Below, in pieces: positions 53,223 to 61,207 of a DNA stretch of 64,000 nucleotides. This DNA is from Bacteroides fragilis (GTDB lineage: Bacteria; Bacteroidota; Bacteroidia; Bacteroidales; Bacteroidaceae). The position numbers were made by a program, and so were the translations under genes. Under the pieces are notes generated by a model, which ran no database searches, was not told the DNA's origin, and saw only the letters and a list, made by a program, of their open reading frames with translations. Every line of letters starts with the position of its first letter. Position 1 is the first letter of the stretch. Location: positions 434,001 to 498,000 of the forward strand of contig NZ_SZUU01000004.1 of NCBI RefSeq assembly GCF_019583405.1, written 5' to 3'.

Positions 53223-54434
53223 ATGAAGTCCATTTTGTTATCTGTTATTTCATTCTTATTAGTCATGAATGTCTGTGGTAAGAATGATGTGGATATGAGA
53301 ACCTATTTGAAAAAAGTTCTAAGTAATCTTGATAAGATAGAATCAGCTTCTTACCATGAACAATCTCAGTCCTGGCAACCCGGTGATACGATTGCTATAA
53401 CTAATTCTTTTCGGTTTATTAAAGAATACACTAATCCTTCTGATTCGACTATCGGTGCAAGTTATGTGGCTCTTAACGCCAAAGATACGACGCGATTTGA
53501 ATTTGGTTATGATGGAAAAGTGAAAATGATAAGTTTTCATGAGCATAAAGGGATTATGATAGATGATTTCACGACCAGAAAACTTCCTTTCAGGTTGGTG
53601 GGTCCTCCGTTTTTCTGTTACAGCCGGAATATCATCGGATATGCTTTGAGTACGGGGGATAGCATCACAACCGAATGGAAGGATTTAGGAGAAGCGTATT
53701 ACTTCAAGTTGGTGATACATGAAGACAGACAGGTTGAATTTTTTGGAAAAGCGTACTACATACCGAAGCCTCCTTTTGACTTTGGAGACCCGACCTCGAT
53801 TTACGAATTGTGGATTAGTAAGACGAACGGTTTGCCTTATAAAGTACGCAGGGAAATGTCGCATCAGATTGCTGCTACTACTTGTTCGGATGTAGTGTTG
53901 AATCAATTGTCGATAGCCGATTTTAACTTATATGATTATTTGCCTCAAGACTATGAGATCCGCAAGTCTGGTGAGAAAAAAAAGACCACTCAACTTATGG
54001 CGACAGATCTTGTCGGACAGAAAGCTCCTGACTGGATGTTGAAAGACATGTACGAGAAGCCGGTGGCGTTATCCGAGTTTAAAAGTAAAGTGCTGTTGGT
54101 GAACCTCACCGGTATCGGCTGCGGTGCTTGCCATGCATCCATTCCTTTTCTGAACGGATTGAAAGGGAAGTTCGACGCCGGTGAATTTGAAGTGGTTTCT
54201 ATAGAAACCTGGGGACGTAAACCGCATTCGCTGCGAACCTATGCGGATAAGAATCAAATAAACTATAGATTCTTATGTGGCGATGAAGGCATTGTCAAGT
54301 CATACCGGACTTATGGTGCGGCACCTTTCTTCTTTATATTAGATCAGGATCGGGTGATCAGAAAGGTCATCCAAGGATATGGAATGGAGCGGACCGATAA
54401 AGAGATTATAGATGCTATCAAAGCATTGTTATGA
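53223..54434 (+). CDS. TlpA-family disulfide/thiol protein with long N-terminal domain
   Basis: A 403-residue exported protein. A signal peptide (MKSILLSVISFLLVMNVCG) leads to a 230-residue domain without a known name. The C-terminal thioredoxin domain starts at LVGQKAPDW and has GCGACH with Cys300 and Cys303 (CGAC instead of the usual CPPC-type), then TYGAAPFFFILDQ with the cis-Pro replaced by Ala-Pro. It may reduce or shuffle disulfides in the periplasm. It is monocistronic. Confidence 0.85.
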   Translation: MKSILLSVISFLLVMNVCGKNDVDMRTYLKKVLSNLDKIESASYHEQSQSWQPGDTIAITNSFRFIKEYTNPSDSTIGASYVALNAKDTTRFEFGYDGKVKMISFHEHKGIMIDDFTTRKLPFRLVGPPFFCYSRNIIGYALSTGDSITTEWKDLGEAYYFKLVIHEDRQVEFFGKAYYIPKPPFDFGDPTSIYELWISKTNGLPYKVRREMSHQIAATTCSDVVLNQLSIADFNLYDYLPQDYEIRKSGEKKKTTQLMATDLVGQKAPDWMLKDMYEKPVALSEFKSKVLLVNLTGIGCGACHASIPFLNGLKGKFDAGEFEVVSIETWGRKPHSLRTYADKNQINYRFLCGDEGIVKSYRTYGAAPFFFILDQDRVIRKVIQGYGMERTDKEIIDAIKALL

Positions 54435-54457
54435 TAAAATGTATTTGCGGTTGAGGG

Positions 54458-55624
54458 TTACTTCAACCGCAAATCGTATAAACAGGCACGCACTTCTTCC
54501 GGGCTGCCGATATGTTTTCCTATGTCATCTGATAGTTTCACGCATTCGCGCCATTCCTGATTCAGGTTCATCTTGCATTGCGATAACTTCATGACGATGT
54601 TCGATGGCTTGAATCCCGTATCATTGGTCAGGTTTGTACCGATGCCGAAAGAGCAACGGATCTTTCCCCGGCAATACTTCTGGATATCCAGTGCTTTGTC
54701 AAAGTCAAGTGCGTTGCTGAACACGATTGTCTTGGTAGTCGGATCGATGCCTAACTCTTTATAACGTGCGGTCAGCTGATTGATGAACCGGAATTCATCA
54801 CCGGAATCACACCTCACGCCATCAAACAACTTAGCCTGTTTACGGCTTAGGTTACTTAGAAAGATGGCAGATGTATAAGTGTCGGACAAGGCGATGCCAA
54901 GGTCTCCGTCGTATACATTCACCCAATTTTCAAGGGCCATGTAATTGGCATGTTTATAACCGAATTGTGCTCCATGAAACATGAACCACTCATGGGGATG
55001 CGTGCCCATGGGCTTCATGCCATATTTCATGGCGAAATGGCAGTTGGAAGTACCGATGCAATAGCGTGCTGTTTGTTTCAAGTGTCCGATGACTTGATCC
55101 TGCACGTCGAATGAGAAGCGCCTTCGGGTTCCGAATTCAGAGAAAAGCAGCTGATGCTCGTTGGATAGCTCTGTCTTTTCGGACAGTTTGTACAAGATGT
55201 CTTCCATGCTGGCGATATTGCCGGACGATTGATTCTTTATTTCGGAAACGATGGCAAGTAAAGGTACTTCATAAAGCGTTGCTTTATAAAGGTAATCACT
55301 GATTTCAATGTTTAGGTGTCGATCCTCGTCCAAACGGACTTCTATTTTTTCCGGTTGGAAACGGAAAGAGGAAAGCCATTCCCAATAGACTCTGGGGAGA
55401 AAACGGCAGTTCTTCACCATGTATTCCAGTTCTTTGCCGGTCAGTGCTACGCGAGATAAATGACTGATTTCTGTCTTCAGTCTTTCTACAAACTCATCAC
55501 TGTATTTGGTTCCATCCCTATCTTTGAAGCTGAAAGTGCCCATTGCATACGGGAATAGTTTGATATAAGCATACGAGGTGGTGAATTTATAAAGGTCTGT
55601 ATCGAGTATGGTACGAATAATCAT
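54458..55624 (-). CDS. pncB: Nicotinate phosphoribosyltransferase
   Basis: A 388-residue enzyme making nicotinate mononucleotide from nicotinate and PRPP, in NAD salvage. It starts MIIRTILDTDLYKFTTSYAY and carries GTRRRFSFDVQDQV and MGTHPHEWFMFHGAQFG (active-site His region), then GVRCDSGDEF and CSFGIGTNLTND near the phosphate-binding loop. Length is typical. It converges with the TlpA-like gene, with stops 23 bases apart. Confidence 0.94.
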   Translation of the reverse strand: MIIRTILDTDLYKFTTSYAYIKLFPYAMGTFSFKDRDGTKYSDEFVERLKTEISHLSRVALTGKELEYMVKNCRFLPRVYWEWLSSFRFQPEKIEVRLDEDRHLNIEISDYLYKATLYEVPLLAIVSEIKNQSSGNIASMEDILYKLSEKTELSNEHQLLFSEFGTRRRFSFDVQDQVIGHLKQTARYCIGTSNCHFAMKYGMKPMGTHPHEWFMFHGAQFGYKHANYMALENWVNVYDGDLGIALSDTYTSAIFLSNLSRKQAKLFDGVRCDSGDEFRFINQLTARYKELGIDPTTKTIVFSNALDFDKALDIQKYCRGKIRCSFGIGTNLTNDTGFKPSNIVMKLSQCKMNLNQEWRECVKLSDDIGKHIGSPEEVRACLYDLRLK

Positions 55625-56078
55625 TGGATTCTTTTAATTGGTAAAACGATATTTCAGATTTAAATTGTAGGGCGAAGATACTAACAATTGTCCAAAGGTT
55701 TAGGTTTTATAAAAGGAAGTTTTTAGGGTATCAGCACTTTATGAATTTTTTTCTTGGCGAGTAGGACATTAGCCTGCTATATTCTATACGGAGTAAAACG
55801 CCCGTTATTTCAGTTTTTTTTGTTTAGCGGTTCTCGTTGCATTTCTATAATATATCTTTATTGCATCCGTTGAGTAATATTGCCAGTATGCAAATTCCAA
55901 TCGTTATCATCTTTTGAGGGGGTGTCGAAACTTCTTTCACCACGGAGTAACACAGAGTATCACAGAGTCTTTTTATTGATAATCAACAACCTAAAATCGT
56001 CTCTGTGTTACTCTGTGTACTCTGTGGTGAGTTTTGACACAGTCCCTATAATATGTGTGTGGTAAAAAGGAGAATCTT
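55625..56078. repeat. Intergenic region with a large imperfect inverted repeat
   Basis: Left arm 55937-55967 (begins TCACCACGGAGTAACACAG) and right arm 56001-56030 (ends CTCTGTGGTGA) are inverted copies with one indel and two mismatches. Flanking bases extend the pairing outward through GTGTCGAAAC and GTTTTGACAC. Each arm contains repeats of ACACAGAG. This fits a dispersed intergenic repeat unit or a terminator for the steroid-dehydrogenase gene. No gene is supported here. Confidence 0.7.
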
Positions 56079-56858
56079 TTATGTTAGGTTTACCGTTGGA
56101 TTGTGTATGGTCAGTCCGCCGTCTACTATTATTGTTTGTCCGGTAATGTATCGTGCGTCTTCGGAAGCCAGAAAAGCAATTGTTGCTGCGATGTCTTGCG
56201 GCTCTCCCAAATATGGTGTCGCACATTGTCCGAGAAATACATTCCGTATATCTTCATTCAGGTTGTTTAATGCTGCAGGTGTGAGAACCAGTCCCGGGGC
56301 TACAGCATTGCATCGTATGTTTTTCTTTCCTGTTTGTGTTGCAATGTATTTGGTCAGATTGATAACCCCTGCTTTACTTGCTCCATAAAGAGTACCGTTT
56401 GCGTCAGCTGTAATTCCACTGACTGAGGCTACGTTTACAATATTGCCACCGCCATGTGTGCTCATTATGGGGATAACCAGTTGGGACAGGTACATGGTAC
56501 AAGATAAATTAAGGTGGAAGGCTTCGTCGAAGTAATCCATATCAAGTGTCTCAATGTCAGTATCCCGTTTAGGATTTGTGCCTCCTACGTTGTTAACCAA
56601 TACATCTACCTGTCCGTATTCTTTCATGGCAAAGGCGATCAACTCTTTGCAACTCTGCAATTCTGTTGCAGAAAAATAGATCGGGCGTACATCTGCTCCT
56701 AAAGCATTAAGTTCGGCTGCAAGTCGTTCTGCTCTTTCTTTTGAATGGTCGGCTATAACAGCTTTCCCTCCTTCGGATACAATGCGGCGTGTGGTTGCTT
56801 CGCCAATTCCACCGGCAGCACCTGTGATAACAACTGTTTTATTTTCAAATCTGTTCAT
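56079..56858 (-). CDS. hdhA: 7-alpha-hydroxysteroid dehydrogenase (SDR family)
   Basis: A 259-residue NAD(P)-dependent short-chain dehydrogenase. The start at MNRFENKTVVITGAAGGIGE is chosen over the upstream ATG because it gives the family's exact length and begins the Rossmann motif TGAAGGIG. NNVGG, the catalytic Ser-Tyr-Lys (VASVSG, YGASK) and VDGGLTIHNPT follow. The sequence agrees closely with remembered B. fragilis 7-alpha-HSDH, which oxidises the 7-hydroxyl of bile acids. Assignment to this substrate rests on memory; the SDR class is certain. Confidence 0.78.
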   Translation of the reverse strand: MNRFENKTVVITGAAGGIGEATTRRIVSEGGKAVIADHSKERAERLAAELNALGADVRPIYFSATELQSCKELIAFAMKEYGQVDVLVNNVGGTNPKRDTDIETLDMDYFDEAFHLNLSCTMYLSQLVIPIMSTHGGGNIVNVASVSGITADANGTLYGASKAGVINLTKYIATQTGKKNIRCNAVAPGLVLTPAALNNLNEDIRNVFLGQCATPYLGEPQDIAATIAFLASEDARYITGQTIIVDGGLTIHNPTVNLT

Positions 56859-57515
56859 AATAGGATTATTTTTGAGGATTATTATCCTCAAAAACAGTTT
56901 GTTGGAGAATTTGTTATCCGAATAAACCCTCTTTAGCACCATTTGCCTGACTTTAGCATCTATATGTTTTTACTAAATCTTTATAAGTCTGTTAAATGTT
57001 GAAGAAGAAAACCATACTTAGCTATCTCTTTAACACAACCGATTTTAATAATGACAAAGGATAATGCGGTTCTGGTGAACCGAGCTTATTTAATTCTTAC
57101 CGTCTGCTTTTTTAGTGGACGGCAATGTCTGAAAATGAATAATGAAACTTGTTAATAGTTAACGATGTAAGTGTGAAATGTTAATAAGATGCCGATAACA
57201 TTAAACCATGTTATAATAGAGGTAGATATTACTCGTAAATTTGCTAATTAGTTGGAAATCGGTATATTTGTATTGTGTTTTTTCATAAGTATTAGATTTA
57301 AGGTTAACAAAAGATTGGTTGCTCGGGATGAGTAGCCATTTTTTGTTTTATGCAGTAATGTGGTTTTTCTTTCGATGATATTTATTTCTTAAGTTTCTCT
57401 GTTCCCTTGGTAATTTATAGATGATTTTAAGAGCAAAACGGCTTTTATATTGTTATTAGTGCAATATCAGCTATCTATAGGCTTGTTCTATTTACTAATT
57501 ATTAAAGGAAACATT
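56859..57515. other. Intergenic region carrying the first small-RNA-like unit
   Basis: About 660 bases without a gene before the DUF3829-like lipoprotein gene. The only structured part is the promoter-terminator unit at 57240-57344. The leftward 300 bases hold low-complexity AT-rich sequence. Confidence 0.5.
57240..57344 (+). ncRNA. Candidate small RNA, copy 1
   Basis: TTTG at 57240, a 19-base spacer and TATATTTG at 57263-57270 form a canonical Bacteroides promoter. A hairpin with stem GGTTGCTC/GAGTAGCC (57317-57337) and a T run at 57339-57344 end the unit, giving a predicted transcript of about 70 bases beginning near 57277. It has no obvious reading frame. From the -7 element to the T run it is identical to copy 2 except one T in a T run. 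Rfam families are not excluded. Confidence 0.65.
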
Positions 57516-58376
57516 ATGAAAAAGAATCTATTGTTTTTTGGAGCACTTGTGAGTGCTTTTCTGTTGGCCTCTTGTTCGGGTGGAAGCAAGAGCAAAGCTC
57601 CTATTGCCAGTACGGCAGATATCGAAAATGCGACAGAAGTAATCAAGTATTATAATACTTCTCTCGGAGTATTGAAAGATATGGTGAAGGAAAAAGATGT
57701 AAATGCCGTTTTAGATTATATGGAACAAAAAGGAAAAGTACCGGCTCTTACTGCCATCGCTCCTCCGATAGTTGTTGCAAAAGATTCGGTAACGGTGATG
57801 AATCCCGGAGATTGCTTCAATGAAGAAACCCGCCAGAATCTGGTGCAGAACTATACCGGATTGTTTAAGGCGAGAGCAGAGTTTTACGCTAATTTCGATA
57901 CCTATCTTTCTTACTTGAAAAAGAAAGATGTAACCAAAGCAAAGCAACTGTTGGATGCGAATTATCAGTTGAGCACACAGATGTCTGAATACAAGCAGAA
58001 TGTTTTTGATATTCTGAGTCCGTTTACCGAACAGGCTGAACAGGTGCTTCTGGCGGACAGCCCGCTGAAAGAACAGATTATGTCTGTACGGAAGATGTCT
58101 GCTACGATGCAGAGCATTTTGAACCTGTATGCACGTAAGCATAGGATGGATGGACCCCGCATCGACCTGAAAGTAGCTGAACTTACCAGGCAACTCGATG
58201 CTGCCAAAAAACTTCCTGCCGTGAATGGTCATGAAAGTGAGATGAAGTCTTATCAGACTTTCCTTTCACAGGTAGAAACATTTATCAAACAGGTGCAGAA
58301 GGCTCGGGAAAAAGGAGAATACAGTGATGCCGATTATGATATGTTGACCAGTGCATACGAGACTTCCATTATTTAG
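57516..58376 (+). CDS. DUF3829-like lipoprotein
   Basis: A 286-residue lipoprotein: MKKNLLFFGALVSAFLLASC with lipobox LASC (Cys20), chosen as start instead of the upstream ATG at 57450. The mature part is helical and Lys/Glu-rich, without a catalytic motif, and resembles DUF3829/YiiG-type proteins. It begins a four-gene co-directional run with a DCC protein, a MaoC-like protein and the RIC protein, and lies between the two small-RNA-like copies. Confidence 0.78.
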   Translation: MKKNLLFFGALVSAFLLASCSGGSKSKAPIASTADIENATEVIKYYNTSLGVLKDMVKEKDVNAVLDYMEQKGKVPALTAIAPPIVVAKDSVTVMNPGDCFNEETRQNLVQNYTGLFKARAEFYANFDTYLSYLKKKDVTKAKQLLDANYQLSTQMSEYKQNVFDILSPFTEQAEQVLLADSPLKEQIMSVRKMSATMQSILNLYARKHRMDGPRIDLKVAELTRQLDAAKKLPAVNGHESEMKSYQTFLSQVETFIKQVQKAREKGEYSDADYDMLTSAYETSII

Positions 58377-58385
58377 AAATATAGA

Positions 58386-58781
58386 ATGAATATTATACTT
58401 TTCGATGGTATATGTAATCTCTGTAACGGGACAGTTGCTTTTATTGTAAAGAGGGATAAAAGAAAGCTGTTCCGTTTTGTTTCAATGCAATCTGAAGCGG
58501 GTAAAATTTTGTTGGGCCGGCATGCTGTTGAAAGTAGCAATAAGACTCTCTATTATTTCCGGAAAGGTGATCGTTATTCCAAATCTACGGCTATACTTTA
58601 TATATTAAAAGATCTGGGAGGATTCTGGCAGTGTTTTTATCCATTGATCCTGATTCCGGTAAAAGTAAGGGATGCATTGTATCTATTGGTTTCCAAATAC
58701 CGGTATCGGATATTTGGGAAAGTGGATTCATGTGCAAAGCCGGCAAGTTTTTCAGATGAAGAATCTAAAAGACCGGATTAA
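58386..58781 (+). CDS. DCC-family thiol-disulfide oxidoreductase-like protein
   Basis: A 131-residue protein with the family start FDGICNLCNGTVAFIVKRD (DGxCxxC, Cys10 and Cys13), then a basic strand KLFRFVSMQSEAG and a helical remainder. The DCC family is described as thioredoxin-like, but its role is poorly known. It lies nine bases after the lipoprotein gene. Confidence 0.88.
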   Translation: MNIILFDGICNLCNGTVAFIVKRDKRKLFRFVSMQSEAGKILLGRHAVESSNKTLYYFRKGDRYSKSTAILYILKDLGGFWQCFYPLILIPVKVRDALYLLVSKYRYRIFGKVDSCAKPASFSDEESKRPD

Positions 58782-58804
58782 TTTTAACTTATCTAAAAAA
58801 AATA

Positions 58805-58812
58805 TATCTTTG
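58805..58812 (+). promoter_or_regulatory. Bacteroides -7 promoter element for the MaoC-like gene
   Basis: TATCTTTG fits TAnnTTTG, 32 bases before the ATG at 58845. Confidence 0.5.
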
Positions 58813-58844
58813 TAGCAAAAATGTACATTTTTAAATGAAGAAAT

Positions 58845-59309
58845 ATGGATAAAGTAATTATTAATTCTTATGAAGATTTTGAGAAATTAGTGGGACAGCA
58901 GATTGGAGTCTCTGACTATCTGGAAGTTTCTCAGGAACGTATCAACCTTTTTGCTGATGCAACATTAGATCATCAGTGGATTCATGTGGATACGGAGCGT
59001 GCTAAGGTGGAGAGCCCTTATCATAGCACCATCGTTCACGGATATCTGACATTGTCATTACTTCCTCATTTGTGGAACCAGATTATTGAAGTAAATAATT
59101 TGAAGATGATGATTAATTATGGTATGGACAAGATGAAGTTTGGGCAAGCGGTACTGTCAGGTCAAAGTGTGAGACTGAAAGCAAGTCTGCATTCTCTTAC
59201 TAACTTGCGTGGTGTGGCTAAAGCTGAAATTAAATTTGCGATTGAGATTAAAGATCAGCCTAAGAAAGCACTCGAAGGTATCGCTATCTTTCTGTATTAT
59301 TTTAATTAA
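58845..59309 (+). CDS. MaoC-family hotdog-fold dehydratase
   Basis: A 154-residue protein. The MaoC hydratase motif is ADATLDHQWIHVDTERA followed by HSTIVHGYLTLSLLPHL, giving the Asp/His pair of R-specific enoyl-CoA hydratases. It would hydrate a 2-enoyl-CoA. The length fits a single-domain hotdog. Confidence 0.88.
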   Translation: MDKVIINSYEDFEKLVGQQIGVSDYLEVSQERINLFADATLDHQWIHVDTERAKVESPYHSTIVHGYLTLSLLPHLWNQIIEVNNLKMMINYGMDKMKFGQAVLSGQSVRLKASLHSLTNLRGVAKAEIKFAIEIKDQPKKALEGIAIFLYYFN

Positions 59310-59470
59310 GAAAAGAATATGGCATACACAAGTTATAGAAGACTGTGTATGCCATTGTTTTATACTTCATATTGCTTCGAAAGACAAAAAAATCTTTCCT
59401 GTAACATTGGTTACAAATTATTTGTTTTCTGTTCCCGACCTTTGTCCTCTGAATAATAAAAGAGGAAAAT

Positions 59471-60199
59471 ATGAAAGATTATAAACTTATGACAGTCGGC
59501 CAGATTGTAGCCGATCGTTTTGACCACGCAAAGGTATTCAATAAGTATGGCATTGATTTCTGTTGTAATGGGGATGTCTCCTTGACTGATGCTTGCGGGA
59601 AGACGGGGATAGATACAGATTGTTTGCTTGAAGAATTGAAGCAAATAGAATCGGAACAGTCTTTAACTCTTGATTTTAAAAGTTGGCCTATAGATTTATT
59701 AGTAGACTACATATTGAAGTTTCATCATCGCAATATCCGTTATCAGGGACCGCAAATTCTCCAGTTGCTTGATCGGGTTTGTGATGCACATGCCGGAAGG
59801 CACCCGGAACTTAATGAAGTACGTGAACTGTTTCAGGAATCTTGGATAGATCTGAACAATCATCTTACCAAGGAGGAGATGGTTTTGTTTCCTTATATAT
59901 ATGATTTATTTGATGCGGTGGCTCAACATCATCCTATTCCGGCTTTCCATTGTGGTAGTGTAAGTAGTCCTATTTCGGTAATGATGAGTGAACATGATGC
60001 CGAAGGAGAACGTTTTCGCAGGATTTCCGGGTTAACTCATGGATATTTAGTCCCCGGTGATGCTTGTGGTAGTTATAGGCTGCTACTTGAGATGTTGAAG
60101 ACGTTTGAAGATAATCTGCACCATCACATTCATTTGGAGAACAATATTGTTTTCCCCAAGGCTATAGAGTTACAAGAGAATTGTGAACGAATGTGTTAA
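59471..60199 (+). CDS. ric: Iron-sulfur cluster repair di-iron protein (RIC/YtfE/ScdA)
   Basis: A 242-residue protein with an N-terminal DUF542 region (MTVGQIVADRFDHAKVFNKYGIDFCCNGDVSLTDAC) that includes FCCNG. A hemerythrin-like four-helix domain follows, with iron-binding His and Glu in FHHRNIRYQ, DAHAGRHPEL, LTKEEMVLFPY, SEHDAEGE and HHHIHLENNIVFP. RIC proteins repair clusters damaged by nitric oxide or peroxide. It is the last gene of the run before the second small-RNA-like copy. Confidence 0.93.
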   Translation: MKDYKLMTVGQIVADRFDHAKVFNKYGIDFCCNGDVSLTDACGKTGIDTDCLLEELKQIESEQSLTLDFKSWPIDLLVDYILKFHHRNIRYQGPQILQLLDRVCDAHAGRHPELNEVRELFQESWIDLNNHLTKEEMVLFPYIYDLFDAVAQHHPIPAFHCGSVSSPISVMMSEHDAEGERFRRISGLTHGYLVPGDACGSYRLLLEMLKTFEDNLHHHIHLENNIVFPKAIELQENCERMC

Positions 60200-60284
60200 T
60201 TGTTAACGCTTTTGGCACAAAGTATTAACAAAATAGGAGTGAATATTAAACGGTGTTATAATACGGAATATTTTTGATCTGATA

Positions 60285-60390
60285 TTTGCTAATTGATTGA
60301 AATTCGGTATATTTGTATTGTGTTTTTTTCATAAGTATTAGATTTAAGGTTAACAAAAGATTGGTTGCTCGGGATGAGTAGCCATTTTTT
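60285..60390 (+). ncRNA. Candidate small RNA, copy 2
   Basis: TTTG at 60285, a 19-base spacer and TATATTTG at 60308-60315 form the same promoter as copy 1. The same hairpin (60363-60383) and T run (60385-60390) follow, and the sequence between is identical to copy 1 except one extra T. It lies 85 bases after the ric stop, and upstream homology to copy 1 (TTAAAC..TGTTATAATA) is weaker but visible. Confidence 0.65.
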
Positions 60391-60435
60391 GTATAAGGCA
60401 CTTTGGTTACTTATTCTGCAATTAAAATAGGAGGG

Positions 60436-61035
60436 TCAGAATCTGTATCCTAAGCCGATTCTTAAAGCCGGATAAATGGCAGAAGTTCCATTTGAAGATC
60501 CGATATAGCCGACTCCACCTGATAGATCGAATAGAAAATGCTTCCATACGCGACGGAATCCCCAATAAGGGGTGATAACATATATATGGGCTACTTTCAC
60601 TCCGTTGGTAATAGCTATTGGAAAAGAATATCCAAAATTGGCAGATAAATACCCGCCGGAATTGCCCCAAGTACGTTTGCCATTGCGATGCCTTTTCTTC
60701 AGGTTATAATAAAAACGTGGTTCTATGGCTAAATCTCCGGTCACTAAATGATAGTCTTTGGTATCAATATGAAATTCTCGAAGTGATTCCATTTTGAGCT
60801 GCAATACTCTTCCAAAAGCATAAGAAGCTCCTGCGCTAAAAATAACAGTACCTTTGGGAGCAAAAGCATATTCATAACTATAGGCCAGTCCGATGCCATT
60901 TAAACTGATGCTGTGACCAGAGACGGTTTGGAATTGGGCAGATGCGTCTGGTCTTTTTCGAGGATTGTGCTCAGCACGGATAGAGAGGGCGAATAATGTA
61001 AGTAGGATTGTGGTGATAAATAGTACTTTCTGCAT
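60436..61035 (-). CDS. Outer-membrane beta-barrel-like protein
   Basis: A 199-residue protein with signal peptide MQKVLFITTILLTLFALSIRAE and barrel-like alternating strands (IGLAYSYEYAF, VIFSAGASYAFG, GGYLSANFGYSFPIA), ending in the typical C-terminal aromatic strand (LRIGLGYRF). A conserved-looking basic patch (KKRHRNGKR) lies mid-protein. No function can be named. Confidence 0.75.
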   Translation of the reverse strand: MQKVLFITTILLTLFALSIRAEHNPRKRPDASAQFQTVSGHSISLNGIGLAYSYEYAFAPKGTVIFSAGASYAFGRVLQLKMESLREFHIDTKDYHLVTGDLAIEPRFYYNLKKRHRNGKRTWGNSGGYLSANFGYSFPIAITNGVKVAHIYVITPYWGFRRVWKHFLFDLSGGVGYIGSSNGTSAIYPALRIGLGYRF

Positions 61036-61135
61036 ATGTTTTCTGTTTTTGGTTTTATAGTTGATTTCTTGATTATAAAGACAGAAACAATACGAAGATT
61101 CCCTATTCGATGAAGAGAATAATTTAACGATAAAA

Positions 61136-61198
61136 TACAGAATCTAAAGTTTAGGTAGATCGCTATCACCGTTACTGACCTAAACTTTAGATTCTGTA
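61136..61198. terminator. Long perfect hairpin after the fimbrillin gene
   Basis: The 21 bases at 61136-61156 are the exact reverse complement of 61178-61198, around a 21-base loop. On the minus strand TATTTT follows. It lies between the fimbrillin stop and the barrel gene start. Confidence 0.75.
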
Positions 61199-61207
61199 TG
61201 GTATTTA

